Shown here: positions 22,490 to 34,266 of the stretch, piece by piece
Position numbering within the stretch: the first letter of the stretch is position 1
Layout: every line of letters starts with the position of its first letter
Assembly: GCA_963971425.1 (NCBI GenBank)
Contig: OZ020521.1
Span: 11,921,519 to 11,985,518, forward strand
DNA: 64,000 bases
From: Bryoerythrophyllum caledonicum
Taxonomy: Eukaryota; Streptophyta; Bryopsida; Pottiales; Pottiaceae
Direction of reading: 5' to 3'
Made by a program: the position numbers and the translations under genes
Notes under the pieces: model-generated
Told to the model about the DNA's origin: nothing
The model's database searches: none
The model's input: only the letters and a program-made list of their open reading frames with translations

Positions 22490-23145
22490 CAATTTGCATG
22501 AAATCCATGAGGGATTAGGTTGTGAAATTTGAACTTTAGTTTTGCGCTCACATGATGGATAAATTAAATGACAATCTGGAGTAGGAGAAAAGCTAGGATT
22601 ATATTGCAAAATGCATCAAATACATTGTATATCTACAAATATCATGCCACATATTATGTTGTATTTCAGACACATGCAAAATGCTTTTGGTCTTTAACTG
22701 TGATCGAGATTTGTCTTCAAGAGGCTCTTCATTGCCTTCGGATTGTTGATCTTTCTCATCGCATACAAAACTTCCGTTTTAATTCGTATAAGTTTCTATA
22801 CGATCAAGTAGGTGAAATTAAAAAATCATCGATAACCATGTATAAATGTTTATTTCATATTTGATACATCAATGCGAAGCTATCAACCTAGTGCACATCT
22901 AAACCTCTTTCAATCAAACTTGTTACAAATTTTCTTGCAGGAATCTATTGATGGATAAAGTAGTATACCTTCATAAAATCACAATTTTCACACCCACTAT
23001 ACGGTAACTGTAAACACTATAATTCCATCAGCCGTTGGATGTTGTGCAACTTTTTTCCAAAAGTCTAGGTCATGCTTTGAATTCAATTTCGTAAGGTTAG
23101 ATATTGAAATTAGGCATTGTATTTCCATCAAAGTCAGGTAAAAAA
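22490..23145. repeat. Dispersed repeat, homologous to 58.55-59.21 kb
   Basis: Co-linear, same-orientation similarity with the element at 58.5-59.27 kb: CTCAATTTGCATGAAATCC, TCTATTGATGG, CGTTGGATGTTGTGCAA and TTGTATTTCCATCAAA occur in the same order at similar spacing. Non-coding. Its own ends are not clear. Confidence 0.65.
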
Positions 23146-24367
23146 AGCCTATGTCTGGTACTAATCGCGAGGGGGAGTGCGCATGAAGGAATTTTTCCGC
23201 GAGATTGCATAAGTCTCGTTGGCAAGGGAGTATTGCCTAATGAGGGGGTTTTCAATGAATTGGAGCATAAATTTTCTCCCCGCACATGCACCCAGAAAGC
23301 AGGTTTCAGGGACCTGACCCCTGCTTTTCGGAGCACTTTCTAGAAATTTGTCCCTTACATGCTGACCATACCGTCATGTAAGTTTGGGATGAACCAAATT
23401 CTGAACCAAATTCTGAATCATGTGCGTCGACCAATTGTCCGTGCATTCCGTGAGGGGAGGAATTCTCCTTGCCGGGCTCCGCTTCCACCCTTGCCCTCCA
23501 CGTTGGGTCTTCACCTCCCGTGAGGCACTCTCACGGACACTCTCACACCGTCCGCGTATTACAAATATTTGATGGGCTTGTAGAATCTGGGTCTTGTTTA
23601 ATCCTGAAACGTCAAAAGGTGCCACTAGTGGACATAGTATTCTACATCTAGAATGTCGTATTTGAACATGATAAGATTATGATATTGAAATGATTTCCAA
23701 ATGAAGTTGTTAGTTAAAGAATCTACAATCGAAAGATGTAATTCTAGCTAAACTTGAATACATTTTATGGCTCCTACAGAGTAAAACACATGCGTGTATA
23801 ACAGTTCCGGACTGACGTTTAAGGGTTAAAGTGAATGGTATAGCCCCAGCCTCAGTACTTCACAGAACAGTTTGGAGCTGTTCTCGGATTTAGGATTTCC
23901 GTTTCATTTGGTCTTTTTGATCTGTATTCACCTTCCTCGTTGTCTTGTCCAGATTGCTTATTCTCACAGTGGAAGTAGTGCTTGAATACTCCAATAAAAC
24001 ATGGACCCTAACTCCATATCAGTTGGGCTTCATAGCAACGGAGCTTGACAAGCTCCGACCCTCACTTGGTGAGCTTCTGAAGAGAGGATTGAGAAGCGAA
24101 TGTTGATGAGGATAGAAAGAGATTGCAGCCCAATGCGACCATGTCTTCTATCATGGAACCTGTCTTATTTCGTAGATAGGATATTGATGAGGTTACATGT
24201 TTGCAAGCTCTGTCATGAAACCTGTCTTGTTTCGTAGAAAACATTGGTCCATCTGCTCTATGTTGAGATGCTATCATACTTGCTAGCTCTGGCGATCATT
24301 GTGCAAACTGTTTTAGCGCATTGAATGTCACATGACTTGTTGATGGAACAGGTTGACGGATCCATCA
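23146..24367. other. Intergenic, no gene seen
   Basis: Short frames without family resemblance, apart from a TTTAAGGGTTAAA word at about 23820 that may be another MITE end. 3' flank of the thaumatin-like gene. Confidence 0.5.
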
Positions 24368-25444
24368 CTAGGGGCAGAAGACCACTTGGTAATCGCTGCC
24401 GGTGGCGCAGCTGTACACCGAGCCGGCGTCGTCCTTGGAGTAGGAGTAGGACGTGGGGCAGCGGGCCCGGAATGCGCGCGTGCCGGGGGTGGCGAAATTG
24501 CCCGTGCCGTCCGTGTTGAAGCATCCGTTCCCCGGCAACCCCGTCAGCTTGTTGGGCGCCTTGCAGAAGGCCGGGAGCTCGTTGACAGGGATGTTGCAGA
24601 CAATCGATGTGCATCGCGTTCCCGATGACGTCACTCCTCCTGCGATCTTCGTCACCGCCATCTTCATCGGCAAGTTGTAGGCATTCTGCAGATCAAATCT
24701 TCAGGAGTAAGAAAACACGCTATTCCCTTTTGGATCAGAACGTAGATTGCGGTGTCCGTTCCATGTGGTCTTTTGCATTCAACTTCCTGATGTTCATGTG
24801 CACACATATCTCTGATGGACGTAGCGCTCAATCCTATGTTCCTGATATGAAGCTGACTAGTTTCAGTGAGGTTTTGGAAAATGGGCATGATGTTACTGAC
24901 CACGTTGCTGATGTCGTACCAGTCTTGGCCTCCGGCGTTGATGGTGATCTCGGCGAGGTTGGCCTGAGGCTTGGCGGCGTTGCCGAGCGATGGGTTGCCG
25001 CTGTTGCCATCAAACCCCCAGATGAGGCCGGCCTCCCACTTCGCACCCACATCGATGGTGGTCCTGCCGTCGCCGCCGTTGAGGACATAGCAATTGACTG
25101 GGGCGTTGCAGCAACCGGTGGCGCAGACTGTTTTCACTCTCAGGCATCTATTGACAAGCTCAATCTTAGCACCTGCACAATGTATACACATGACAAATCA
25201 GATGAATGCTCAATGTAGCAGGGTAAGACGTGAAATTCTCACGATGTTGTCTCCCTATCCCTCATCTCAACTTCGTCCTGCTAGTACCACTCCAAGATGA
25301 ATTAAGCTCTGATGAGGAAATGAGCAGAACAGTTGTAAAAGCTCTCCAATGCTACTAACTGGAAGGAACTGATCCAGAGAGAGTACCATTTACAGGGCTA
25401 AGCGCTAAGAGGAAAATGGCAGCAAGCTGAAGAAGCAGCGCCAT
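24368..25444 (-). CDS. Thaumatin-like protein (PR-5 family), secreted, three exons
   Basis: Join of 25387-25444, 24901-25172 and 24368-24685 on the minus strand, 215 residues. Exon 1 encodes a signal peptide (MALLLQLAAIFLLALSPVNG), so the product is secreted. Splice sites are AATG|GTACTC to GTGCAG|GTGCTA and AACGTG|GTCAGT to CTGCAG|AATGCC, and phases 1 and 0 agree. The family signature is clear: ANLAEITI, DWYDISNVNAYNLPM, RAFRARCPTSYSYSKDD and DYQVVFCP at the C-terminus. The mature part has twelve cysteines. The acidic-cleft segment that usually reads VDGFN is VNAYN, losing one of the five REDDD residues, and the usual Arg/Cys-rich N-terminal third is divergent. Antifungal or glucan-binding activity is therefore uncertain. 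Confidence in family and exons is high. Confidence 0.9.
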
Positions 25445-25829
25445 CGAAACACTTGATTCCGGCTCAGGAAGGAAATGCAGGCACAGGAAGGGCTTGCAGA
25501 CTGTGAGAATGGGGGTGAGTAATGTAAGTTACTCTGGAATGGGGGTGAGTTAGATATGCTGCCAGACTTTTATGTGATGCTTTGAATATCGTTTTCCTCT
25601 TACCGCTTACAGCATATTATAGTCATACCTCTGGGGGTTATTTCCCATTTACCACATTTTCTGAAATACTGTGCCATCCAGGATGGCATTCTCGTAAGCA
25701 GACATGGTTTTCAACAAACACTCGTTGCGCGATCTTAACTCTGACAGTTAGCTGCATTGCCTGTTCTTTTAATTGACTTGAATGCCATATTGCTTTTGGA
25801 TTTCTATTGCTGACCGATTTTGTTGGACG
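25445..25829. other. Upstream flank of the thaumatin-like gene
   Basis: Contains a short direct repeat (GAATGGGGGTGAGTTA-like, near 25507 and 25540). No gene seen. Confidence 0.5.
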
Positions 25830-25831
25830 TA

Positions 25832-27410
25832 CAGTGACAAACAAAACCGAGTACAAAATCTGAAAGTGCAACTTTCAAGATCAATTATAGAGATTTCAAT
25901 GATTGCTTTATAAATCTGAAAGTTGCGTGGAACAATACACACAGTCTTGTACACATGTGCAAAGTTGCACATCAAATTGATGACTAAGCATCCTTCTACA
26001 AAGTCAAATCAACAACTATATCTTGTACTCAATTTTGTTCAAAGAAAATCTTCAAACTTCAATATTGAGTCCAATAACCTTTTGCTTCCAAAATAGCTAA
26101 AATCCTTCTTGGCATACTTTTTGTATATTTTCTCACAATCTTCTGCATCAAAACTAGGGTAAATACTACAAACATTCTCCCACAATTCTTGAACACCTCT
26201 TGGCCTTGGAGTGACTTGGCTTAAACGTTGTTTGAGAAGGGCCCAAAAACGTACCATTGGATTCAAATTTGGAGATTGAGCTGGCCATTGAAGGAGCTGA
26301 AATGGCTGTAAAGAGAGCCAAAACTGAACACTTTTTGCCGTATGTTTGGGATCATTATCATGTTGAAAAACCACCTTAGTAGGATCTAAGTTGTAATTCT
26401 CTATGGTACCTTGCAAGTAGATTTCCAAATTTTTTTGTACAAGTGTTGCTCCATTCTACCTTCAATTTGATACCAAGCACCCGGCCCAAAAGCAGTCATA
26501 CAACCCCAAATCATGATTGAACCACCATGTTTGACAATTTTACTAACATGTTTAGGTCCAAGTCGTTCTCCTTCTCTCAACTAACACCAAGATCTACCAT
26601 CTGAGTTGATTAGGTTAATCTTTGTCTCATCACTAAAAATAACCCGTCTCCAATCATCAACACTCCAATTTTTGTATTTATAAGCCAAAACTCAACCTCG
26701 CACGAACATGTCTTTTGGAAAGTAGAGGCTTCTTTTGTTGCACACAAGCACCCAAACCAGCTTCTCTCAAAGCACACCTCAAGGTGATGTCTGAGAAGTG
26801 TTTACCTGTTTTTTCTTGAAGTTGTTTTGCAGCTGCACTTGTCGTTTTGAGACAACCAGCAGTGACAAGGTGCACACCAAGTTGCTTCTCTTGCTCTCCT
26901 AAAACCTTTGGACGTCCTCCTCTTTGCTTTTCTAGTTCACCACTATCTCCCTCCTCAGATGAGATACTGAAGACTAACTCATTCCAAGTGAGTCTGCAAT
27001 TTTTCTTGTAGAAACACCACTCATAAGCTACACCAATGTTTGGTGCTTCAATGATTCACACAATCGAGGCATAGAGATACAATGAACAAATCAACTCTCA
27101 CTATAGATAGTACACAACAAGAGCAACACAACAAAAAAAACGCCCTCAAATCTTGCAACAAGGAGTGCACAATGTAATTTTAAAATTCAGCAAGAAGAAG
27201 CAACCAAAACTAAGTACGCACGTCTGTGTGCTTCTACAATACTTTCCTTAGAAACCCTACCTCAAATGATAATGATATTTTTCATCCATGTAGAGGACCG
27301 GATGAATACACACAATGGAAAAGTAATTCTATCAATTGACTTATGTGTCAGTTGGAAGGACCAATGAACTATGAATGTTCAGATTTAGTACTTGGTTTTG
27401 TTTGTCACTG
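25832..27410 (-). mobile_element. Tc1/mariner-type transposon, complete ends
   Basis: 1579 bp with inverted termini beginning CAGTGACAAACAAAACC and continuing with few mismatches to about 33 bp, flanked on both sides by TA (25830-25831 and 27411-27412), the Tc1/mariner target duplication. It contains the remains of one transposase gene on the minus strand. Confidence 0.9.
26039..27090 (-). pseudogene. Tc1-like transposase, degenerate
   Basis: Pieces in the right order are an N-terminal HTH part (GCLKTTSAAAKQLQEKTGKH, 26678-26875 and upstream), RRVIFSDETKIN near 26620-26655 with the first catalytic Asp, FQHDNDPKHTA near 26340-26372 with the second Asp, and WPAQSPNLNPMVRFW near 26235-26280. 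In the last, the usual NPIENLW glutamate is replaced by Val. Internal stops (near 26585 and 26690) and the missing third acidic residue mean it cannot transpose itself. Confidence 0.85.
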
Positions 27411-27540
27411 TAGGTAGCATATTTGAACATTGAAATGAGGGCGGGTCAACGCTAACTTGTTGTTTGGACAAAACAGTGGACATGACCCTTTCTCCACAGA
27501 AATGATCCTCCATTGGACCAAACTTCCACAAATGGGGTTT

Positions 27541-27835
27541 TTTAAACCCTTTAAGGACGAGTGACCCATTTTGGGTTGTTTTAGCACTATAATTTTAGTA
27601 GCAACTGCTACAGGCCAGCTCCATGAGAGACTTAAACTATGAGAAAGAGTTGGAGGAAGATGGGCATCTTTTGGGACCGGCGTCACAAAAATCGGTGCGA
27701 GCATCGGCGAGCTACAGCGATTTCCGTGAAGTGGAGTCATGATGAAATGTACCTTGGGCATAGATGTTGTTCTGCATGATCTAGACCTTTCGTGGATTCT
27801 CATTGGCTAAAAGAACTCCTTGGCCTTGAAGGGAT
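27541..27835. mobile_element. Short MITE, homologous to 58.16-58.46 kb
   Basis: About 295 bp with termini TTTAAACCCTTTAAGG and the complement of TATCCCTTCAAGGCCA. The interior GAGGAAGATGGGCATCTTTT and GAGCTACAGCGATTTCC are shared with the copy near 58.2-58.4 kb in the same orientation. Non-coding. Confidence 0.7.
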
Positions 27836-29409
27836 AAAGCTTGGGAAGGTTCATAGGGTGTCAATTTTGTTCTCTTTAAGAATTTATTGTAGATGAGTAC
27901 TTGTACAAGCTTTGTGGGAGTATTTTTTTCTAATCAATAATCCACCATTTGATAAAATAGATGAGTTACTCAAAGCAGTTTTGCAAGAGGGTGGGCACTT
28001 TGAGCAATTTGTAGAGTTACTCGAATTTTTTTGAAATATTGTACACAACAAAAAAACAAAACTTCCTCTCAGATTTTACAAAAAATGCATTCCTATAGTA
28101 CAAACATTTCACACCAAGAAGAGTCAAAGTTTTTTGGTACGATGTGAATAAAAACTTTTATTCTTCCAGAGAAAATGCTTGTATTTTGAGATTTTGCACT
28201 TTCCAGTATTTTGTGTTTTCTTTACCGTTTGGTTTGAGATTTTATATCAAAAGCCCATTTCTTCTAAATGTTGTCGATGCAAAACATTCAGTATGTCCTT
28301 CTAATGTTCAATCATATTCTTATGACTAGACTTAAAATGTACAATAGCTATAGATATCTTTTCTATAGTACTTAAAGAAGTATTATGTACTATGTATTTC
28401 TAGGTGTATTAATTTATAGGTGTATATCTACAAAGTATAAGAATATATATATTGTTCTAAGTACCTAATATATTGTTGTGACATACGTAGACAAATGAAA
28501 GAGTGACGTAAATGAATGTGTGTATTGACCATATATGATGGCAAGTGTTGAAGTTATGGATTTTGATGATGTGAGTAATGCATCATTGGGCTCATTGTTT
28601 GATCTACTTGTATTTAGAACACCTGAGGTTTTACAAGTACTATGATGTAGTTCACATCAATCTTCAAAAGGAATGAGCATCAATGAGGTGGTTGAAATAA
28701 TGAGCAATGGATTTGACTTTGTACATGGGACCCTAATGTTGGAATTTGACATGGTAGATTTCAAAACAATGCACACGAGTTAATGATAGTGTTGAAAGTT
28801 GAGTCTATTTTGCATGGCAATCCAATAAGGCCATATTCTTTCAAATGAGAAACAATGTGAAATTTGAGACAAAAAACCTATTATGTTGGAATTAAAACTT
28901 ATAAAAAGTAATCGCAAACTAGGACATACTTTGTAAAACATAAGAGAAAACATCTCAAATTCTTCAAACGAACAACATGATCAATGCAATACTCCACAAT
29001 AGAATTACACATATATACTATTGATAGATCAAAACACAATTTGGAGTACTATATTAGTCCTAGAGGATTGAATGGGGTACAAAACCATAATAATAAAAAT
29101 ATATTTCAAGGTACTGTTTACCAAACGTACAAGGATAAGTAAGTATCTATTTATAGTACTCACAATTTAAACTATTGTGTCTATAACTAAGTGGAAAATT
29201 ACTATAGTAGCTTCTACAAATCCAAAACTGCAGTATCATTTTTACTAAGACTCGGACACATTTGATCCAACTCCACGTGCCTTTAGAAGCAAAGCTTCTT
29301 GCGCTTTCACTTTTGCATATCCAATCATGATTTCTTTCCTCCGGGAGCAAGGTTTACACTAATCATTCGCTTCCAATTGCTTCACTTTTCCCAGATTCAG
29401 AGGTGGTAG
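27836..29409. other. AT-rich intergenic DNA, no gene seen
   Basis: Only short frames. It could contain the left boundary of the large element to the right, but I found no terminal repeat. Confidence 0.5.
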
Positions 29410-30138
29410 CTAACATTCAGAACTATCACGCCTAAAACCATCACCTACTTGAGAGGATATTGACTTCCGACGATATTGTGCACATGCAGAATCCAGACGT
29501 CTTCGCTTTACACCCAGTGGCTGAGTTTCCAACTCGCGTGAAGGAATAGGAGGTTTTCTAACCCGAAAAGCACCTTGAGATCGAGTACACTGAAGGCGTC
29601 TTTGCTTAACGGCGGGACAAGTAGGCTTGAAGGGCGAACAAGAAGACAGAATAAGATGAGAAGAAATAAGCTTAGCTTCCTGCACTAGGTTTAGATCAAC
29701 TACTTCATCGACATAGAGCTGTCGTTGAGGAGCACAATCTGCTTTAGGCTCTACAAAAGAGCACATCCGCTTGAGAAGAGAAGGGGATGCCATAGGCGTT
29801 ATCCCAGCCCTACGCTCTCGAGGGCTATCCACAACACCATCATCGACTTTTTACTTGGAGAAGTCCATGATAGCAGAGGCAGCATCAGCTGCAGTGCACA
29901 TAAGATACGGCTTCGATTGAAAAGACTGGGCAATACCTCCATGAAAAGACCCAGAGTACTCAGAAAACGAGTCAACGTTGGAGGGTAGTTTACTACAATC
30001 ACTCTTGCAAGGGGTAGGTGTGATGCTAGCCTCCACGACTTGCAATGAGATTGATAACAAATCAATCAGAATGCTAGCCTCCACGACCTGCAATGAGAAA
30101 TCAATCAGAATGACAATTTTACGTTGAAAGTAATCCAA
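29410..30138 (-). pseudogene. Basic C-terminal tail frame, unrecognised, one in-frame stop
   Basis: One reading frame runs from 30138 to 29410 with a single stop at 29851-29853 (after AIMDFSK). The second half is rich in Arg, Ser and Pro (VKRRRLDSACAQYRRK) and looks disordered, with a possible nuclear localisation signal. Near 30005-30115 there is a short tandem duplication of GCTAGCCTCCACGACTTGCA-like sequence. It lies just downstream of the phosphatase remnant and may be its last exon. No function assigned. Confidence 0.4.
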
Positions 30139-30460
30139 CTTATCGTCGATCCGAGGATAAATAGTAAACTTGAACCATCAATAACTATTTGACACAATCC
30201 ACTGATCAATATCGGCTCGACCCAAATATAACAAAGAAGCACGACACATTATTAAATATTATGCTTGATCCAACGATAAATAAACGTCTCCACAAATGAA
30301 TTTAAGCTCACGTGAAATGACTATAGGAAACAATAACAATGTTACAGTACAAAAAAATCAAGTCCATATATTCACCGATGAAAAAATATATTTTCAAAAT
30401 TTACGAAGGAGTTTTTTTCGTCAAAACATACCGCCTACTTTTATACATTAATAAACACAG

Positions 30461-31226
30461 CTACAATCTAGCAGATGATGTAGCAACATCTGGAATCACG
30501 TACTCCACACCAAGGTTCTTAGAGGAGAGATCCATTCCATTTGTGATATACTTCATCAAAGGACTACTAGCCGCCAACGGCGGAACGCCAATGCGGCTGC
30601 TATTAACAAAATCCTTCAACTGCCTGACAGGGCATTCAAAATCCAAACGACGTAGCCAAGGAAGAAGTACTTGAATCAGGAACTTATCATCCTTAGCTCC
30701 GCGTCGCTATGGATGAAGGAAAATGGCGTTCCCAAAATGATTACAAATGCTCTTCTCCGGGCTGTCATCTATAAGAAGAGTGTTGTCGGAGTTCATGACA
30801 CCCAAGTCATCTTGACGGTCAAATACTAAAGAAGACAACGTTTTCAAAAAGATCATCTTCTTTGAATTAACCTGAGTCATCAAAAACTTATTTCGTGATG
30901 TCTCAATCTTCTTACAACTCTCCTGACCAAGAACGAGATCCGGAGGAGACATATCACGGAAGAGATAATTTGCAATCTCCTCTATAGTGGATTTCATCAT
31001 TGAGCTCGAGATGACAACAGAGTTCGAAAGTTCTCTGGTGTTCACCAGAAACTCACGCACGCTAGGACGAGTATACATAGCTTTAGGACCTATGTACGCG
31101 GGAACGGTGGGCAAAAACTCCGCCCGACTCCCGGAGCACCTCGACAAGGCAAGTGCATATGTAGCCTCGCACAAGATGCCATTTAAATCCAGGACAATAT
31201 TCAGCCACTTCAAAGGCCGAATAATC
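30461..31226 (-). pseudogene. FCP1/NLI-type HAD phosphatase domain, one premature stop
   Basis: After a plausible acceptor (TTGTCCAG), the frame reads IIRPLKWLNIVLDLNGILCE, a HAD motif I with nucleophile Asp and Asn in place of the second Asp. It continues with PSVREFLVNT, VVISSSM (motif II), and NTLLIDDSPEKS (the acidic metal-binding motif). FLHP is then followed by a TAG where related proteins as I remember them have Trp. The same frame continues to 30461 through LPWLRRLDFECPVRQ and NSSRIGVPPLAASS. FCP1-like domains dephosphorylate Ser/Thr residues on protein partners such as RNA polymerase II. The domain is well preserved apart from the stop, which suggests recent loss. Its place in a transposon-like block is unusual. 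Confidence 0.7.
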
Positions 31227-31688
31227 TGGACAATAAACTGTAGGCACATTCCTACGAGGACCATCCTGGTATAGGACAAACACACAAAACAATCAACGGG
31301 AGGAAACAGATGAAAGTACCTGATGAAATGCAGATTGAACAACATGAAAAGGAACTGTCACTGATTGCATGAATTCGACTCCACATAGCAACTGCTGGCA
31401 AACTTTTCCATTCCGAGGCTTCAGGGCAAGAGGACGGTGAACAATGTCATCCAAAGTCATCTGAGAAAACAATTGAGTAAAATTGAATTGTTAAACAATT
31501 CTTTAAATTATCAACAGAGTGGTTTTACACAAAATTTGTACATTCGTCCTACTATACATCAAAAATTGTAAGGATCTGACACCTGCAAGCCACTACAAAT
31601 ATAGATAAGACCTATTGCGACTAATAATAATTTTTAAAGGAGGCACGGCTATAGCACGTCATGAAACCATGAAAAAAGACCAAAATGG

Positions 31689-33033
31689 CTAGCCAACCTT
31701 ATTCTCCTCAGACGCGCGCAGCCCACGACCTTCAGGTGAGGACTCATAGTCGACTTGATCCTCGTCCACCATGCAGACATCCTCCCATGCCAAAGGTGCC
31801 TTCACGCTAGTGGTCTCTTCGACGCACTCCTCGGGCTGTTGAAGAGGATCCGATGGCGTCGCCAACACCAGAACCTGCTCCTCTGATACCTCTGGACGGA
31901 GCATCGTGTTCGTCGTCCACTGATACCTCTGGATTTTGCAGTAAGCAATTTATGCTTCTATCCTCAGATCGAGGATACTCTACGGACCCCCTTGTTGACG
32001 GTAATAGCTCCTCAGAATAGACCTATACCTCAGCATTGCCAGCCAAGTCATTCTGCTCAAGACCAGCGGAGGATGGTCTTGCAGTTGGTTCAGAGGAGGA
32101 GCACCGAAGAAATGAAGACGACAAAGGGTCTGCATTATGAAGCATAGAACCAACATTATCCTCAATGCAAGGATAAGTTGACATAAGAGGTGTGACGGAC
32201 AACAATCGACTTGAGGAGACAGAGTGGGTCAATTGAGCGCTTTGAGAAAACATCAAAGCCAACTCCTCCTTCATTTGAGCTTGAAGCTCAGCTCAAAGCT
32301 CTGCCGCCATCCGTTCTTTCTCCGATGCGGACTCCTCCATCTACTTCAGAAGAATAGCCTCCATCTCCACCTGCCTACGGTTAGACGCTTTCAACTAGTC
32401 CAAGATGTCATGCTTCTCTTTCTGCTCCCGAAGGCGTTTGGTTAGAATGTGCCTAAAGTAGTCACCTCCAGGTTCGTACTTAACAGGTTCTCCGAGGGCA
32501 TGGGCTTCACCGGCGGCGTTGAAGAAGAGTGGATCCTGCGACCCGGAAGCTTCATCCAAATCCATTTCCACAAGGGGAGCCGGATTTGCCGACCAACTGC
32601 TTGGAACGGGATCTCTTCCACCTTCGTCATCACTGGAATCCGACAGCAGAATGACAAAATCATTCTGAGCATTCGGTGCTAAATGATCTAGAGCAACCAG
32701 TTCTGTTGGAGGCTCATCCTCAAGACCTCCACGCGGTGAACTTGGGATACGAGATGGCACGACTTCATCACACGCTTGCAAATCGTCATCTACAGCAGTA
32801 GGTGGTGATGATAGAGATGATTCACTGCTAACGTCAATATCAGCACGAGATGGTCCAGCCTCATCCTCGCGAAGGTTTGAAAAATCCACACCTTCACTGC
32901 TCCCATAAGGATTGAATTCCAAACGGTCCTCCGGGACACACCAATTAGATCCAATAGGTGAATGCAGGGAAGGTTGTTGTGTTGGAGACTCCATATCCTC
33001 ATCATCCTCAGGCTGAACCCACCTTGAATCCAT
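31689..33033 (-). pseudogene. Acidic disordered protein remnants, unrecognised
   Basis: Main frame 32395-33033 (212 codons, ATG at 33033) is rich in Asp, Glu, Ser and Pro, with a SDSSDDEG patch and a charged end (KRLREQKEKHDILD). A second acidic frame at 31689-31904 (PEECVEETTSVKAP) follows. Between them frames are broken and a palindrome lies at 32155-32177. They look like exons of a disordered regulatory protein of the large element, upstream of the phosphatase domain in the same orientation. No known family. Confidence 0.4.
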
Positions 33034-33159
33034 TACGGGAGCAGCACCATCGTCGAATCTGCGGCTAGGAGATGAAACTGCTGCAGATCAAGGGGCCGAG
33101 GCAGTTCGTCCTCCGGTCTGCGTGGTTCTGCAATCTGAGTTGCTCCGAGGTGCTGCAAT

Positions 33160-33347
33160 TTATGTGGTCCTGCGTACTGAGGTGTCGCGAGGCGCTGCGG
33201 ATTGTGGAACTCCGGTCATAGACCCAGCATACGCACAATTATTATGAATGAAATCATTCATGTCATACTTATATATCATCTTCGTATTAAACTTGTATGA
33301 CAACCGGTAGTCTTTGTCAATGACCCCGTAGACGACGTTCCAAACAT
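33160..33347 (-). pseudogene. Probable exon of the ParB-like gene (C-terminal)
   Basis: After the acceptor TTCTGCAG, the frame reads DVWNVVYGVIDKDYRLSYKF and then MIYKYDMNDFIHNN before degenerating. It is downstream of, and in the same orientation as, the frame at 33562-33996. The sequence between them contains two palindromes and looks like an intron. Confidence 0.4.
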
Positions 33348-33561
33348 CTGCAGAATACAACATACAATGTGATATAAGAATGAAACGGCACAAGCGCACA
33401 GCATATAAGTTTCAATGAATATGATTTTATCCTCAACCCGAGGATAAATAACTTGTTCTAAGTAAGGCTAGATTGGTGCAAGGGAGAATCAAACATGAAA
33501 AGCATTCGGAAACACATAATCCATGTATACATCACAAGAATTATCAGGATTACATAACACT

Positions 33562-33996
33562 TTATCGGAATAAGTTTATCCTCAAGCCGAGGATAAACTC
33601 AACAATGAAGAGGGAACAAAATACTTTGCTTGCCACCACAAATTTTGAGCTGCAGTATACACCAAATACACGGTCCCCATAGTTGGAGAACTTCGAGATG
33701 AGTTCCAGGTAGAACTCTATCCGCAATTCACAGCCATGGACTGCGTAACATGTCTCTAAGTACTTGTTCTTCTCCGTGTAATATGGTGTGTCCATGGCAG
33801 AATAACATGGTAGCATTTTTTCGAGCAGAGCGAGGGCTTGAGGATGGTCTTTACGAATGAGGAATAGAAGATATACCTCCGAACATTTTGACCTCGACAT
33901 TCCCATGTTGAGCCGCTCGAACGCTGATGGCATGTACGCGGAGGAAATGGATTTGTACTTCTTCATCCATTTCTCTGCATATCTCCGTGCATGCAT
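33562..33996 (-). pseudogene. Fragment of large unrecognised protein, possibly methyltransferase-like
   Basis: 144-codon frame with AFERLNMGMSRSKCSEVYLL and, near the end, LISKFSNYGDRVFGVYCSSK. A Y/F-x-x-x-G-D-x-V segment followed by small residues faintly resembles the SAM-binding end of amino-methyltransferases, which often accompany ParB-like domains in phages and integrative elements. That resemblance is an impression, not a demonstrated homology. The frame differs from the preceding block, so an intron or frameshift intervenes. Confidence 0.35.
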
Positions 33997-34266
33997 TGCT
34001 CTGTCCTGAGAAGAGGTGATCCAAACCGAGACGGCTGGAGTGTTAAGGGTCGGAACCGTCTTCTAGAAGAGCACAGTCTTCATAAAGGTAGAGAAGTATG
34101 GCTCCTCTGCCGAGTCCTCCTTCGATGCCTACCTAGGGACCTGACGAAGGTCAAGTAGTCCAAGAGGCCACTCTTTGTCCTCAGTTGGTGGGTCAGAATA
34201 CACACCAAACTCCATTTTTTCCCCATCGAAGTCCCAAAGCTTAGAAGGACCATCGTGTGGGGAGAA

